Of a DNA stretch of 64,000 bases, positions 1 to 8,547 are shown one piece after another (position 1 is the stretch's first letter; each line of letters opens with the position of its first letter). Both the position numbers and the translations under genes were made by a program. The notes beneath the pieces are model-generated. The model worked only from the letters and a program-made list of their open reading frames with translations. It made no database searches and was not told the DNA's origin. Source of the DNA: an uncultured Allomuricauda sp. (lineage in GTDB: Bacteria > Bacteroidota > Bacteroidia > Flavobacteriales > Flavobacteriaceae); NCBI RefSeq assembly GCF_947499585.1, contig NZ_CANMOO010000002.1:744001-808000 (forward strand). Reading direction: 5' to 3'.

Positions 1-1
1 G

Positions 2-1036
2 CAGGAGAAACTATTTGAGAATGTAGAAAGTTCAGACGTTGACGTTTCTCAATTTTCTAGAACTGTAAGAGATCAAAAGGAACTAAGAAGATTGTTTGAG
101 CATGTGGATGACAGCTTATTTGCATTATCACTTCGCAGAGCGGAGCTATCTGAGTTTGTGAATGAACAAATAACGGAGGTATATTATAACATTGATAAGT
201 CACTGGAGAGTATCGCCGAAAGCCAGGTTTTTCAGGGGGCATCATATCAACAATATGTTATTAATGCGACAAATGCATTGGCTGATTTCTTGGCGAATAT
301 TCTTGACAATATGCAACAGAACATGAAACCTGGGCAAGGCAGCGGTCAGGGAGGCGGTGATTTTCAGCTACCCGATATCATTAAGGGACAGCAGGATGTT
401 CAAGAGAAGATGGGGAGTTCTGGTAAGCATAGCAAAGGTAAATCAGGGCAGGAAGGAAAAGAAGGAGAAGGTCAAAAGGGAGAAGGCGAAAAGCAAGGTT
501 CTGGGGATAAAGGTCAGGAAGGTACTCAGGGCAAAAAAGGAGAAGGAGAAGGTGGCCAAGGCGGTAACGGACAACAAGGAAATGAAAAGGGTAATGGAGG
601 CCAAAGTGGTGAGGGGGAAATGGGATTGGAAGAAATTTATGAAATCTACAAGGAGCAACAATATATTCGCCAACAGCTGGAAAAGCAGTTGAATGATTTA
701 ATAAACAACGCTGACAGGAATCTGGCCAAAAAACTTATCCAGCAAATGGAGGATTTTGAGAATGATTTATTGGAGAACGGAATTACACAACGGACAAGGA
801 ATAAAGTGAATACGATTCAACATGAATTATTAAAGCTTAAGAATGCAACTTTAAAACAAGGCAAGAAAAAGGAAAGAGAAAGCAACACCAATCTTAATAA
901 TTTCACTAACCCTATTACTACAAAGCCAGAGTTGCTTAAGGAATACCAGAACGACATTGAAATATTAAATAGACAAGCACTACCTTTGCGGCAAAATTAC
1001 GAAAAGAAGGTAAAGGTTTATTTTAAGAATGATTGA
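2..1036 (+). CDS. DUF4175 family protein, C-terminal part (5' truncated)
   Basis: The reading frame is open from the first bases of the window, so the gene begins upstream and only about 344 C-terminal residues are seen. Order seen: a helical segment, then a low-complexity Gly/Gln/Lys/Glu-rich stretch (about bases 320-630), then a charged, probably coiled-coil region ending KVKVYFKND. Large DUF4175 proteins of Bacteroidota have N-terminal membrane segments and this kind of hydrophilic G/Q/K/E-rich tail, and they often precede ybeY and mnmG. The last 8 bases overlap ybeY, which suggests translational coupling. The molecular function is unknown. The family call rests on composition and context, not on a catalytic motif. 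Confidence 0.7.
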   Translation, partial: QEKLFENVESSDVDVSQFSRTVRDQKELRRLFEHVDDSLFALSLRRAELSEFVNEQITEVYYNIDKSLESIAESQVFQGASYQQYVINATNALADFLANILDNMQQNMKPGQGSGQGGGDFQLPDIIKGQQDVQEKMGSSGKHSKGKSGQEGKEGEGQKGEGEKQGSGDKGQEGTQGKKGEGEGGQGGNGQQGNEKGNGGQSGEGEMGLEEIYEIYKEQQYIRQQLEKQLNDLINNADRNLAKKLIQQMEDFENDLLENGITQRTRNKVNTIQHELLKLKNATLKQGKKKERESNTNLNNFTNPITTKPELLKEYQNDIEILNRQALPLRQNYEKKVKVYFKND

Positions 1037-1448
1037 TTTCCATTTTGAGTCAGACTTTGTTTTAAATGATAAAACCCAATATTCCGATTGGGTTACTAGA
1101 ATTATAGAATCTGAAGGCTTTACAGAGAGGCAATTGGACTATGTTTTTTGTACGGATGATTACCTACTAAACATCAATCAGGAGTATTTAAATCACGACA
1201 CCTATACTGATATAATTACGTTTGATTATTCGGACGGCAGGGCACTTTCAGGAGATATTTTTATTTCAACGGAAAGGGTCACAGAGAATGCCAAAGCGTA
1301 CAAGGTAAGTTTAGAAGAAGAACTCTTAAGGGTAATGAGTCATGGCGTGTTGCATCTTATGGGCTTTGGAGACAAGACGAATGAAGAGCGAGAATTGATG
1401 CGGATTAAAGAAGAAGAAAAGATAAAATTGTTCCACGTGGAACACTAG
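1029..1448 (+). CDS. ybeY: Endoribonuclease YbeY (rRNA maturation factor)
   Basis: Single-strand RNA endonuclease of the UPF0054 family that takes part in 16S rRNA 3'-end maturation and ribosome quality control in the cytoplasm. The protein is 139 aa, a normal length. The zinc motif reads HGVLHLMGFGDK, with the first two His in place. The third His of the proteobacterial HGxLHLxGyDH motif is replaced by Lys after Asp; as I recall this is the usual Bacteroidota form and not a defect. The gene overlaps the upstream DUF4175 gene by 8 bp and is 2 bp from mnmG, so the three are probably one operon. Oddly, its last codons (F-H-V-E-H) are written inside a perfect parS-type palindrome. Confidence 0.93.
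   Translation: MIDFHFESDFVLNDKTQYSDWVTRIIESEGFTERQLDYVFCTDDYLLNINQEYLNHDTYTDIITFDYSDGRALSGDIFISTERVTENAKAYKVSLEEELLRVMSHGVLHLMGFGDKTNEERELMRIKEEEKIKLFHVEH
1429..1444. promoter_or_regulatory. parS: parS-like ParB binding site (perfect 16-bp palindrome)
   Basis: The bases read TGTTCCACGTGGAACA, a perfect palindrome matching the widely conserved bacterial parS consensus TGTTnCACGTGnAACA. It lies within the 3' end of ybeY and ends before the stop codon. ParB (Spo0J) loaded at such sites organises the chromosome origin region. No parA or parB gene is in the window, so function is inferred from the exact sequence. Confidence 0.8.
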
Positions 1449-1450
1449 AT

Positions 1451-3319
1451 ATGTTTGAGAAAGAATATGATGTTATAGTTGTTGGTGGAGGACATGCGGG
1501 AGCTGAAGCTACGGCAGCGGCTGCCAATATGGGTTCTAAAACTTTGCTGGTTACCATGAACCTTCAGACCATTGGACAGATGTCCTGTAATCCCGCTATG
1601 GGCGGAATTGCCAAGGGACAAATTGTTCGTGAGATTGATGCGTTGGGTGGTTATAGTGGTATAATTACGGACAAGTCTGCGATTCAGTTTAAGATGCTTA
1701 ACAAATCCAAAGGGCCTGCTATGTGGAGTCCAAGAGCGCAGAATGATAGAATGCGTTTTGCTGAGGAATGGAGATTGGCTTTAGAGAACACTCCGAATGC
1801 AGACTTTTATCAAGAGATGGTTTCTGGTTTGTTGGTTGAGGGAGATAAAGTAGTTGGCGTAAGAACGTCTTTGGGAATTGATATTAAGTCCAAAGCGGTT
1901 GTATTGACTAATGGAACTTTTTTAAATGGCCTTATCCATATTGGAGAAAAACAATTTGGAGGAGGAAGAGCTGGAGAAAAAGCAGCTACTGGAATTACTG
2001 AACAGCTTGTTGATTTTGGTTTTGAAAGCGGTAGGATGAAGACAGGTACACCTCCGAGGGTGGATGGCCGTTCTTTGGATTATTCAAAAATGATTCTTCA
2101 GCCAGGAGATATCAACCCCGAAAAATTCTCTTACTTGGAGACTCCAGTTCTAACAGAACAACGTGATTGTCACATGACTCATACGAGTGCTTTGGTTCAT
2201 GATTTATTGCGCGAGGGGTTCGATAGGTCTCCTATGTTCAATGGAAGAATTAAGAGTATTGGACCTAGATATTGCCCATCAATCGAGGATAAAATTAACC
2301 GCTTTGCTGATAAAGATTCACATCAGATTTTTGTGGAACCTGAAGGGTGGCATACCGTTGAAGTCTATGTAAATGGTTTCTCTACTTCCTTGCCGGAAGA
2401 TGTTCAATATACCGCGCTAAAATCTGTTAAAGGATTTGAGAAGGTAAAATTCTTTAGACCTGGTTATGCTATTGAATATGATTATTTTCCACCTACGCAG
2501 TTAAAGCACACCCTGGAAACAAAGCTTATAAACAACTTGTATTTTGCTGGTCAAATAAATGGAACAACAGGGTACGAAGAAGCTGCCTCCCAAGGATTGA
2601 TGGCAGGAATAAATGCACATTTAAAAATCAATGAAAAGGACTCTTTTATTTTAAAAAGGGACGAAGCCTATATAGGCGTTTTGGTTGATGATTTAATTAC
2701 GAAAGGAACAGAAGAACCATATCGTATGTTCACCTCAAGAGCAGAATATAGAACCTTGTTACGTCAAGATAATGCGGATTTACGCTTGACACCTAAAGGC
2801 TTTGATATTGGCTTGGCCACAAAAGAACGGATAGAACGGATGGAGAAAAAGGAAAAAGAGGCTGATGCCTTTGTGGATTTTTTTAGGAAAACTAGCTTTA
2901 CTGCTAATGAGATAAATCCCATTTTGGAATCGGTTTCTTCAGCAACGGTACATCAATCTGACAAGCTTTTCAAAGTGTTTTCTAGGCCAAAAGTGACCAT
3001 GGACCACATGCTTCAATTAGATTCTGTTTCTAGTTTTGTTGAACAAAACAAATTAAACTCCGAGGTTTTGGAGCAAGCTGAAATCCAAGTAAAGTACTCA
3101 GGGTACATAGAAAAGGAAAAGAATAATGCTGATAAACTGCACCGCTTGGAAAACGTAAAAATTCCAGAAGGATTCGATTATTCTAAATTAAAATCCTTGT
3201 CTTATGAGGCTAGAGAAAAACTTGAAGCCATCCGCCCGGTTACGATTTCCCAAGCGTCTAGAATTAGTGGTGTTTCTCCTTCAGATGTAAGTGTTTTATT
3301 GGTTTTCCTAGGAAGATGA
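1451..3319 (+). CDS. mnmG: tRNA uridine-5-carboxymethylaminomethyl modification enzyme MnmG (GidA)
   Basis: FAD-dependent enzyme that works with MnmE to install the carboxymethylaminomethyl group on wobble U34 of certain tRNAs. The protein is 622 aa, full length for the family. The N-terminal dinucleotide-binding motif VGGGHAGAEAA is at about residues 11-21, and further family motifs are TGTPPRVDGRSLDY and TGYEEAASQGLMAGINA. The C-terminal helical domain runs to VLLVFLGR. The gene starts 2 bp after ybeY and its stop overlaps the next start (ATGA). In many bacteria this gene lies near the replication origin, which is notable given the parS sites on both sides. Confidence 0.97.
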   Translation: MFEKEYDVIVVGGGHAGAEATAAAANMGSKTLLVTMNLQTIGQMSCNPAMGGIAKGQIVREIDALGGYSGIITDKSAIQFKMLNKSKGPAMWSPRAQNDRMRFAEEWRLALENTPNADFYQEMVSGLLVEGDKVVGVRTSLGIDIKSKAVVLTNGTFLNGLIHIGEKQFGGGRAGEKAATGITEQLVDFGFESGRMKTGTPPRVDGRSLDYSKMILQPGDINPEKFSYLETPVLTEQRDCHMTHTSALVHDLLREGFDRSPMFNGRIKSIGPRYCPSIEDKINRFADKDSHQIFVEPEGWHTVEVYVNGFSTSLPEDVQYTALKSVKGFEKVKFFRPGYAIEYDYFPPTQLKHTLETKLINNLYFAGQINGTTGYEEAASQGLMAGINAHLKINEKDSFILKRDEAYIGVLVDDLITKGTEEPYRMFTSRAEYRTLLRQDNADLRLTPKGFDIGLATKERIERMEKKEKEADAFVDFFRKTSFTANEINPILESVSSATVHQSDKLFKVFSRPKVTMDHMLQLDSVSSFVEQNKLNSEVLEQAEIQVKYSGYIEKEKNNADKLHRLENVKIPEGFDYSKLKSLSYEAREKLEAIRPVTISQASRISGVSPSDVSVLLVFLGR

Positions 3320-3789
3320 AAGAATCTGTTTTTTTCAAACAACCAAAGCCTAGTACTGTGATAATTCTAGGTGTGTTTATGCTATCGTTAACATTATTGT
3401 TGATGTATGAAGGCACTGTTGAATTAAATCAGATAATTGGCATGACAATTATTGGGACAGTACTCCTTGCGTATTCGGTTTCATATGAACTCCGCAATGA
3501 TTTGGAAAATTTTAAACACTTTAGGCTGGTTGGGTTGTCACTTTTCAAGCAAAAATTTATTTTTTCTTCTGATTATATAAGCGTTTTTTCTGCTTCAGCT
3601 AAGAAAAGTTCTAAGTGGGGTCCAATAGCTGCTATGGGAAAAGATACTCGAAACGAGTATTTCGTAATTCGCTTATTTAAGGCAAATGAACATTTCACTG
3701 TTTTTCGTTCAAATTCATATGAAACGGTAGTAGCTAAGGCAACTGAACTTGGAAGGATTTTGAACATTGAAGTGATAATCAAAGAATAG
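3316..3789 (+). CDS. Two-transmembrane hypothetical protein downstream of mnmG
   Basis: Protein of 157 aa that I do not recognise beyond topology. Two hydrophobic segments lie at about residues 15-30 and 38-55, followed by a soluble C-terminal domain that resembles the PH-like fold of small bacterial membrane proteins. The start overlaps the mnmG stop by 4 bp, so it is almost certainly cotranscribed and translationally coupled. A parS palindrome begins 4 bp after the stop codon. Confidence 0.75.
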   Translation: MKESVFFKQPKPSTVIILGVFMLSLTLLLMYEGTVELNQIIGMTIIGTVLLAYSVSYELRNDLENFKHFRLVGLSLFKQKFIFSSDYISVFSASAKKSSKWGPIAAMGKDTRNEYFVIRLFKANEHFTVFRSNSYETVVAKATELGRILNIEVIIKE

Positions 3790-3792
3790 TTT

Positions 3793-3808
3793 TGTTCCAC
3801 GTGGAACA
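3793..3808. promoter_or_regulatory. parS: parS-like ParB binding site (perfect, extended to 20 bp)
   Basis: Second exact copy of TGTTCCACGTGGAACA, here in an intergenic gap. The symmetry extends two more bases on each side (3791-3810), giving a perfect 20-bp palindrome. It lies 2364 bp from the first copy. The lack of a following T-run and the exact parS match argue against a terminator. Confidence 0.82.
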
Positions 3809-3871
3809 AAAATTAAATACTTCTTTCTTGGCCTAATTATTGATTCATTTTATGGATCAAACTAAACACCA

Positions 3872-4432
3872 ATGAAGAAAATTCTACTCCTAGCAGCTAC
3901 TGGGATTGTTTTAAATTCATGTATCCCAATCAGAATTGCACCAAGCATCAAAGATTATAAAGTTGTCAAAGGCAAAAGATTTAAACGCGGACTGCCAAAG
4001 AAAACAGTTTTCGTTTTCGAAGATTCCAAAGACGCGGATGAATTTTATAATTACGTAAACACTAAGTTTCAACTTCAGGATTATTACGTTGACACCCAGG
4101 TTCCATTTACATTAAACAATGAGCAGTTCTACTTTTCCTTTTACGAAGTAGAAATCAATGATAAGGCTATCAACCTTTTTCCTATTGTTTTTGATGTTGC
4201 TTTTAGTGCCGCACTTGGCAATGATGAAATTGAGCCTATCCTTTCTGAAGATGCAGAACCGGTTTTAAGATCAGGAAATTGGTATATAGCGATTGAAGTT
4301 TTTAGTAATGCAGAAAAGGACTGCTTGCGAGAAGATTCGATTTCAAGGAATGAGGTTTTACCGTATCTTCGAAATCTTAAACAGGAATACCTTTCCACCC
4401 ATAATTACAATGAAGTCGTTTTTAAAAACTAA
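3872..4432 (+). CDS. Hypothetical lipoprotein
   Basis: Protein of 186 aa with a lipoprotein signal peptide: MKK, a hydrophobic stretch, then lipobox LNSC with Cys at about residue 16. The rest is soluble, with no transmembrane segment and no catalytic motif that I recognise. The 3' end overlaps the following methyltransferase by 23 bp, so the two are likely cotranscribed. Probably anchored in the outer membrane facing the periplasm (inferred from the lipobox). Confidence 0.75.
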   Translation: MKKILLLAATGIVLNSCIPIRIAPSIKDYKVVKGKRFKRGLPKKTVFVFEDSKDADEFYNYVNTKFQLQDYYVDTQVPFTLNNEQFYFSFYEVEINDKAINLFPIVFDVAFSAALGNDEIEPILSEDAEPVLRSGNWYIAIEVFSNAEKDCLREDSISRNEVLPYLRNLKQEYLSTHNYNEVVFKN

Positions 4433-5240
4433 AGATTTTTCAGTCTCTCAAGAGTCCTTTGAATTGCATTATGATTCAGAGTTGGAAATGCTGGTAACGC
4501 ATCCACAACCAAAAGACTTAAGTCCGTATTATGATAGCGAGGTATACATTTCCCATACAGATGCTAAAGCTTCTTTTGTTGACAAATTATATCAGAAGAT
4601 AAAGCAATATAGTCTTAAAAAAAAGATTCAACTTATTGACAATCAAATATATAACTCAAAAAAACTGCTTGATTATGGCGCTGGAACCGGCGATTTTTTA
4701 GCAAAAGCCATTGAAAACGGGTTTGAAGGCGAAGGGATAGAGCCAAATGAAAAAGCCAGGACAAATGCAGAAAGGAAGGGAATCCAATTATATGCGGATG
4801 CTGCGGCGATAAAAGGAAACACTTATGATGTAATTACCTTATGGCACGTTTTGGAACACTTGCCAAATTTGGATACGCAAGTGAAACAAATAAAAAATTT
4901 GTTGAAGGAAAATGGAACCGTAGTGGTCGCTGTTCCAAATTACAAATCTTACGATGCTAAATATTATGGCACGCATTGGGCCGCTTATGATGTTCCAAGA
5001 CACCTTTGGCATTTCTCCCAAACATCAATCAGTAGAATTTTTGAAAGACATGCGATGGAGGTAGTTTCAATTAGACCTATGCTTTTTGATTCGTTTTATG
5101 TTTCGCTCTTATCTGAAAAATACAAAGGGAACAAATTGTATTTGTTCAGTGCTTTTTTTGTTGGACTATGGTCTAATATCAAAGCGAATTTTTCAAAAGA
5201 ATATTCGTCATTGATTTATGTAATAAAAAAGAAAAATTAA
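4410..5240 (+). CDS. Class I SAM-dependent methyltransferase
   Basis: Protein of 276 aa with a Rossmann-type SAM domain: motif I LLDYGAGTGDFLAKA, an acidic motif II region (GIEPNEKA) and the motif IV-like ITLWHVLEHLPNL typical of the Methyltransf_23/11 group. A C-terminal segment with HLWHFS follows, seen in family members that modify lipids, sugars or quinones. The frame is open further upstream, but the ATG at 4410 (MKSFLKTKDF) is preferred because it leaves only a short overlap with the lipoprotein gene. The substrate is not predictable from sequence. Confidence 0.85.
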   Translation: MKSFLKTKDFSVSQESFELHYDSELEMLVTHPQPKDLSPYYDSEVYISHTDAKASFVDKLYQKIKQYSLKKKIQLIDNQIYNSKKLLDYGAGTGDFLAKAIENGFEGEGIEPNEKARTNAERKGIQLYADAAAIKGNTYDVITLWHVLEHLPNLDTQVKQIKNLLKENGTVVVAVPNYKSYDAKYYGTHWAAYDVPRHLWHFSQTSISRIFERHAMEVVSIRPMLFDSFYVSLLSEKYKGNKLYLFSAFFVGLWSNIKANFSKEYSSLIYVIKKKN

Positions 5241-5450
5241 GCCATTTTAGGCTATTTCTGATCACTTCTTCCTTCGCAATGTGTAATTGTCCTTTCAAAA
5301 AAAGAAATGCGCAAGGAGGCTATTTCTGAAAGCCCACTCAATAAATAAAATCGATTTATATCCAATTCTTCAATAAACATTGCTTATAGCGGAGGTAAAA
5401 GCTTTTTTTGGATTCATAAAAGATATTGGTAGTCATTCAAAAAGCTTTTC

Positions 5451-5458
5451 TATTTTTG
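5451..5458 (+). promoter_or_regulatory. Bacteroidota -7 promoter element upstream of the OmpH-like gene
   Basis: TATTTTTG matches the Bacteroidota consensus TAnnTTTG and lies 20 bp before the start of the OmpH-like gene. A TTGG about 20 bp further upstream is a weak -33 candidate. The position is read directly; activity is inferred. Confidence 0.55.
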
Positions 5459-5478
5459 CGCATCATTAAAAGAGAAAC

Positions 5479-5985
5479 ATGAAAAAACTTATAGTATTTG
5501 CAATCGCTTTGACCGCTGTTGCTTGTCAGCAAAACAAGATTGGATATGTGGACAATGTGAAACTAATGGATGGCTATCAAGAAAAGGTAGATGTTGAAGC
5601 CAGATTTAAGGTTAAGGCCGATGCATTGACCAAAAAAAGAGATAGTATTTCACAGGCATTTCAGATAGAACTTCAAGCTTTTCAAGCAAAAGCACAGAAA
5701 ATGTCGCAAAAAAATGCTCAAGAAGAATACAGCCTGTTACAGCAAAGAGGACAATTTGTAGGGCAACAACTTCAGCAAGAAGAACAACTGTTGCAACAAG
5801 GAAGCCAAATAGAAATGGATTCTTTGGTAAGCAAAGTTAAAGAAGAGATTAAAGGATATGGTAAGGCAAATGGCTATACCTATATTCTTGGAGGTGGAGA
5901 TGGTGGAGCTGTACTTTATGGCGAAGATGCACAAAACCTTACTGAAGCCGTTCTAAAAATATTGAACGATAAGTATAAAAAATAA
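5479..5985 (+). CDS. OmpH/Skp family periplasmic chaperone, predicted lipoprotein
   Basis: Protein of 168 aa resembling Skp/OmpH, the trimeric periplasmic holdase for unfolded outer-membrane proteins. The signal peptide ends in a lipobox-like VAC at residue 16, so the protein may be membrane-tethered, unlike soluble E. coli Skp. Next comes KIGYVDNVKLMDGY, the conserved first strand. A long Gln/Lys/Glu-rich coiled coil (about residues 35-115) forms the tentacle, and the conserved GYTYILGGGDGGAVLYG strand and terminal helix close the domain. The gene is monocistronic, with its own -7 element and a strong downstream terminator. Confidence 0.88.
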   Translation: MKKLIVFAIALTAVACQQNKIGYVDNVKLMDGYQEKVDVEARFKVKADALTKKRDSISQAFQIELQAFQAKAQKMSQKNAQEEYSLLQQRGQFVGQQLQQEEQLLQQGSQIEMDSLVSKVKEEIKGYGKANGYTYILGGGDGGAVLYGEDAQNLTEAVLKILNDKYKK

Positions 5986-6005
5986 CATTCGATTATCCGA
6001 GTTAT

Positions 6006-6037
6006 AAAAGCCCATCGTTTCTAGATGGGCTTTTTTT
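6006..6037 (+). terminator. Rho-independent terminator after the OmpH-like gene
   Basis: An 11-bp stem AAAAGCCCATC/GATGGGCTTTT with a 7-base loop is followed by a T-run. It lies 20 bp after the stop codon. The A-tract on the 5' side means it may also serve the convergent amidohydrolase gene. Confidence 0.9.
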
Positions 6038-6071
6038 ATGCTGTACAAAAGCAAGTTGGATATGGAAAAGG

Positions 6072-8063
6072 TTATTCAAAATGCTTAATGCCCAAAGACT
6101 CATAAAGACTTTTTGGGTTAAAGATTTTACCGTCTTTTATGGTCAAGACAACCCGCCTAATATCACTGATATTCTCGGACGGATTACCATCCACCAAAAT
6201 AAGATCAGCAAGCTTTCCTTTTTCGATGGAACCTAATTTATCGTCCATAGATGTGTTTTTGGCAGATGTTATTGTGGCCAATTGCAATACTTCATTAGCC
6301 GGAATTCCAGCACGCACGTAGTTTTCCAATTCTTTATGTAACGCAAACCCTGGCATGGCATCCGTGCCCGGAAGTATGGTGACCCCGTTTATGTGCAGTT
6401 CATAAATGATATCCAATAATTTTTGGAAAGAGTCCTTGAACTGTTGTTCCTTCCCCTGCGGAATGGGCAACCCTACAGAATAAAAATCACGCTGGAGCTG
6501 AATGGGCAGTCTGTCCAGAATAGCTTCAAATTGAGGGTCGGGCTCATCTGCTTTTGAAGTAAACATGCCCTCAAAAAAGGAAACTGTTGGGTCAATCTCA
6601 ATGCCTTTGTCTTTTAGAAGATTGACAAATGATTTAAATTCTTCACCTTTCAAATCTAAGGCATGGGCATGTTCGGCAACGGCTGAAAATCGCAGAGGTG
6701 TTCTTGTATCAATAGTATCTGACAAGAAATTAAGCACTAACATATTTACATGCTGTATTTCATCAAACCCATCTTTTATTGCATCTTCTGCCAACATATG
6801 GGCGGGAATATGCCCACTTAGTTTCAAATCTAAATCATGTGCTTTTTGCGCAAGCGGCTTTACCCAAGAAGGGTCTATTGAACTGTATAATTTAATCTGT
6901 TGGTAGCCATTATCCTTAAAATCTTGAATAGCTTTTAACCCTTCATCAACATTTGCAATAGTGAGCCCTGGACCTGCAAAAGGGCCTTTTTGATCTATAA
7001 ACCCGGACATGGTTACTATACGGGGGCCAATACTGGTGTGGCTATCAAATTCTTTTTTGATTTCAATAAGTTCCATGGAATTGGCCATATCCCTTATGGA
7101 AGTTACTCCTGCTGCCAGATGCAATAGACCATCTTCTTTTTGCACATGACAATGATTATCAAATAACCCTGGGAGTAAGGTTTTGTTTGCTCCGTCTATT
7201 ATGGTTGCATCATCAGGTAATGAAGCATCATCTGGGAAGATGGCTTCGATTGTATTTCCTCTAATTACAACGGTACGATTAGGTAAAGTTTCCCCGGTAT
7301 TGGAATCAAACAGATTTACATTTTTTATGGCAACAGCTCCACTTGGAGTCTCTGTTAATTCTTGAGCTAGAGACCTAAAGAAGGCATTTTCCTTTTCAGT
7401 CTGTATTTCTAACAAGGGCTCCATAAGTTCATTATTTTCGGATTCAATTATGGTTAGCCATGATGAGACTGAAGCAAAAACCCTGTCATCTGCATCTAAC
7501 CAGATGTAGGATGGGACCAGTCCAAAACCTGTAATTTCCAAGAGTCTTAAGGCCTTGTTTTCAACTTCAACGTCCTCAATAGTTGCAATATTTACAGTTC
7601 CGCTTGGCAACAGTTCCACAGAATGGTTGGGTGAGGCCAACAACTTTCTAATCAATAACTCTGTATCTCCCAAAGTACTATTTACACTAGCGTAAAAAGG
7701 ATTTCCATCAGACACGGCACTCCCTTGCTCTGAGGTGCTTTTCCAACTCGCCTTTTCCTCACTGTATTCAAAAACCTCGGAGATGGTATCCTTTAGATAA
7801 TTAACACCAGATATTTTAAGATAGGCAATGGAACCTTTGTCATTTAGCTTAATTTTTTCTTCAATTTCAGGACCTCTTCCCCTATCGTTATATTCAAAAG
7901 AGAAGACATAGCTTCCTTCAGCGTCCATGGTGCTAGAGTGTTTTCCCGCAAGATTTCCTCTCATATAGACATTATAGTCTTTGGAGGCATATGCCTCTTT
8001 TTTGTCAGAAGAACTACAGGAGACCAGCAGAATAATTAGGAAAATAGAAAGTGCATGTTTCAT
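6072..8063 (-). CDS. Amidohydrolase family lipoprotein (imidazolonepropionase-like)
   Basis: Protein of 663 aa with a lipoprotein signal peptide (LLVSCSSSD, Cys at residue 16). The first roughly 230 residues have no recognised motif. The C-terminal 400 residues form a metal-dependent amidohydrolase barrel with PGLFDNHCHV (metal HxH), a Lys in QIKLYSS, SGHIPAH and EIQHVNML (His ligands) and PGTDAMPG (catalytic Asp). The end KGKLADLILVDGNP is typical. Such exported proteins usually hydrolyse peptide-like or cyclic amide bonds; the substrate is unknown. It follows DoxX and holB on the same strand with a 72-bp gap, so cotranscription is possible. Confidence 0.88.
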   Translation of the reverse strand: MKHALSIFLIILLVSCSSSDKKEAYASKDYNVYMRGNLAGKHSSTMDAEGSYVFSFEYNDRGRGPEIEEKIKLNDKGSIAYLKISGVNYLKDTISEVFEYSEEKASWKSTSEQGSAVSDGNPFYASVNSTLGDTELLIRKLLASPNHSVELLPSGTVNIATIEDVEVENKALRLLEITGFGLVPSYIWLDADDRVFASVSSWLTIIESENNELMEPLLEIQTEKENAFFRSLAQELTETPSGAVAIKNVNLFDSNTGETLPNRTVVIRGNTIEAIFPDDASLPDDATIIDGANKTLLPGLFDNHCHVQKEDGLLHLAAGVTSIRDMANSMELIEIKKEFDSHTSIGPRIVTMSGFIDQKGPFAGPGLTIANVDEGLKAIQDFKDNGYQQIKLYSSIDPSWVKPLAQKAHDLDLKLSGHIPAHMLAEDAIKDGFDEIQHVNMLVLNFLSDTIDTRTPLRFSAVAEHAHALDLKGEEFKSFVNLLKDKGIEIDPTVSFFEGMFTSKADEPDPQFEAILDRLPIQLQRDFYSVGLPIPQGKEQQFKDSFQKLLDIIYELHINGVTILPGTDAMPGFALHKELENYVRAGIPANEVLQLATITSAKNTSMDDKLGSIEKGKLADLILVDGNPSENISDIRRVVLTIKDGKIFNPKSLYESLGIKHFE

Positions 8064-8135
8064 GTTGTTTGTTTTATAAGATTATTGGTTTTTATTTGAA
8101 ACTCTATTACCTCAAAAGCATAGCATAAACAAAAA

Positions 8136-8534
8136 TTAAGATTGAAGCAAATACAACAAAAAGATGGTCGGAATAAAGTAAATGACAATGGTTTTTGCGC
8201 CTTCATAGTCTTTAGCGATTCGCTGCCCAAAAAGAAGAAGAAGTAAAGTGATGGCAGAAATCAGTGCAGCACAAAAAGCCATAGTACTCTCCCCATCAGC
8301 TATAAATTGAAAAGCACCGGCTACTGATAAAATACCCGAAATCATTTCAGCAAGTAAAATAATCCCAAGAAGAAAGGGCACCATGCCTTTGAAAAAAGTT
8401 TTGGAAAAATGGCCTGTCAGCCAAGATAAATTTCCTTTCCAGTCCATGATTTTGTCAATGCCGCTTTGCAAAAATGTGATTGCTAAAAAGACAAGCAATA
8501 GAATCTGTACTGCATGTGAAGTAAAATTTTCCAT
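8136..8534 (-). CDS. DoxX family membrane protein
   Basis: Protein of 132 aa with four predicted transmembrane helices. The N-terminal pattern with FLQSGIDKIMDWKGN is typical of DoxX-like proteins. These are small inner-membrane proteins linked in some organisms to quinone or redox functions; no biochemical role can be assigned here. It lies 13 bp downstream of holB and is probably cotranscribed with it. Confidence 0.8.
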   Translation of the reverse strand: MENFTSHAVQILLLVFLAITFLQSGIDKIMDWKGNLSWLTGHFSKTFFKGMVPFLLGIILLAEMISGILSVAGAFQFIADGESTMAFCAALISAITLLLLLFGQRIAKDYEGAKTIVIYFIPTIFLLYLLQS

Positions 8535-8547
8535 ATCGTGTTGATTT

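Noticed and set aside
357..692. Plus-strand alternative frame over the G/Q/K-rich part of the DUF4175 gene
   Set aside because: It is a shadow created by the low-complexity purine-rich sequence of the real gene.
1029..1448. Missing third His of the YbeY zinc motif as a sign of inactivity
   Set aside because: As I recall, Bacteroidota YbeY proteins regularly have Lys at this place (DK instead of DH).
5250..5329. Direct repeat GGCTATTTCTGA (5250 and 5318) and an imperfect inverted repeat in the gap before the OmpH-like gene
   Set aside because: Only 12 bases long, 68 bp apart, no link to a mobile gene or to a known regulatory motif; chance duplication is likely in such AT-rich DNA.
6072..8063. 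HCH in the amidohydrolase as a broken metal site
   Set aside because: HCH satisfies the HxH pattern, and the other ligands (His, His, Asp) are present, so the enzyme looks intact.
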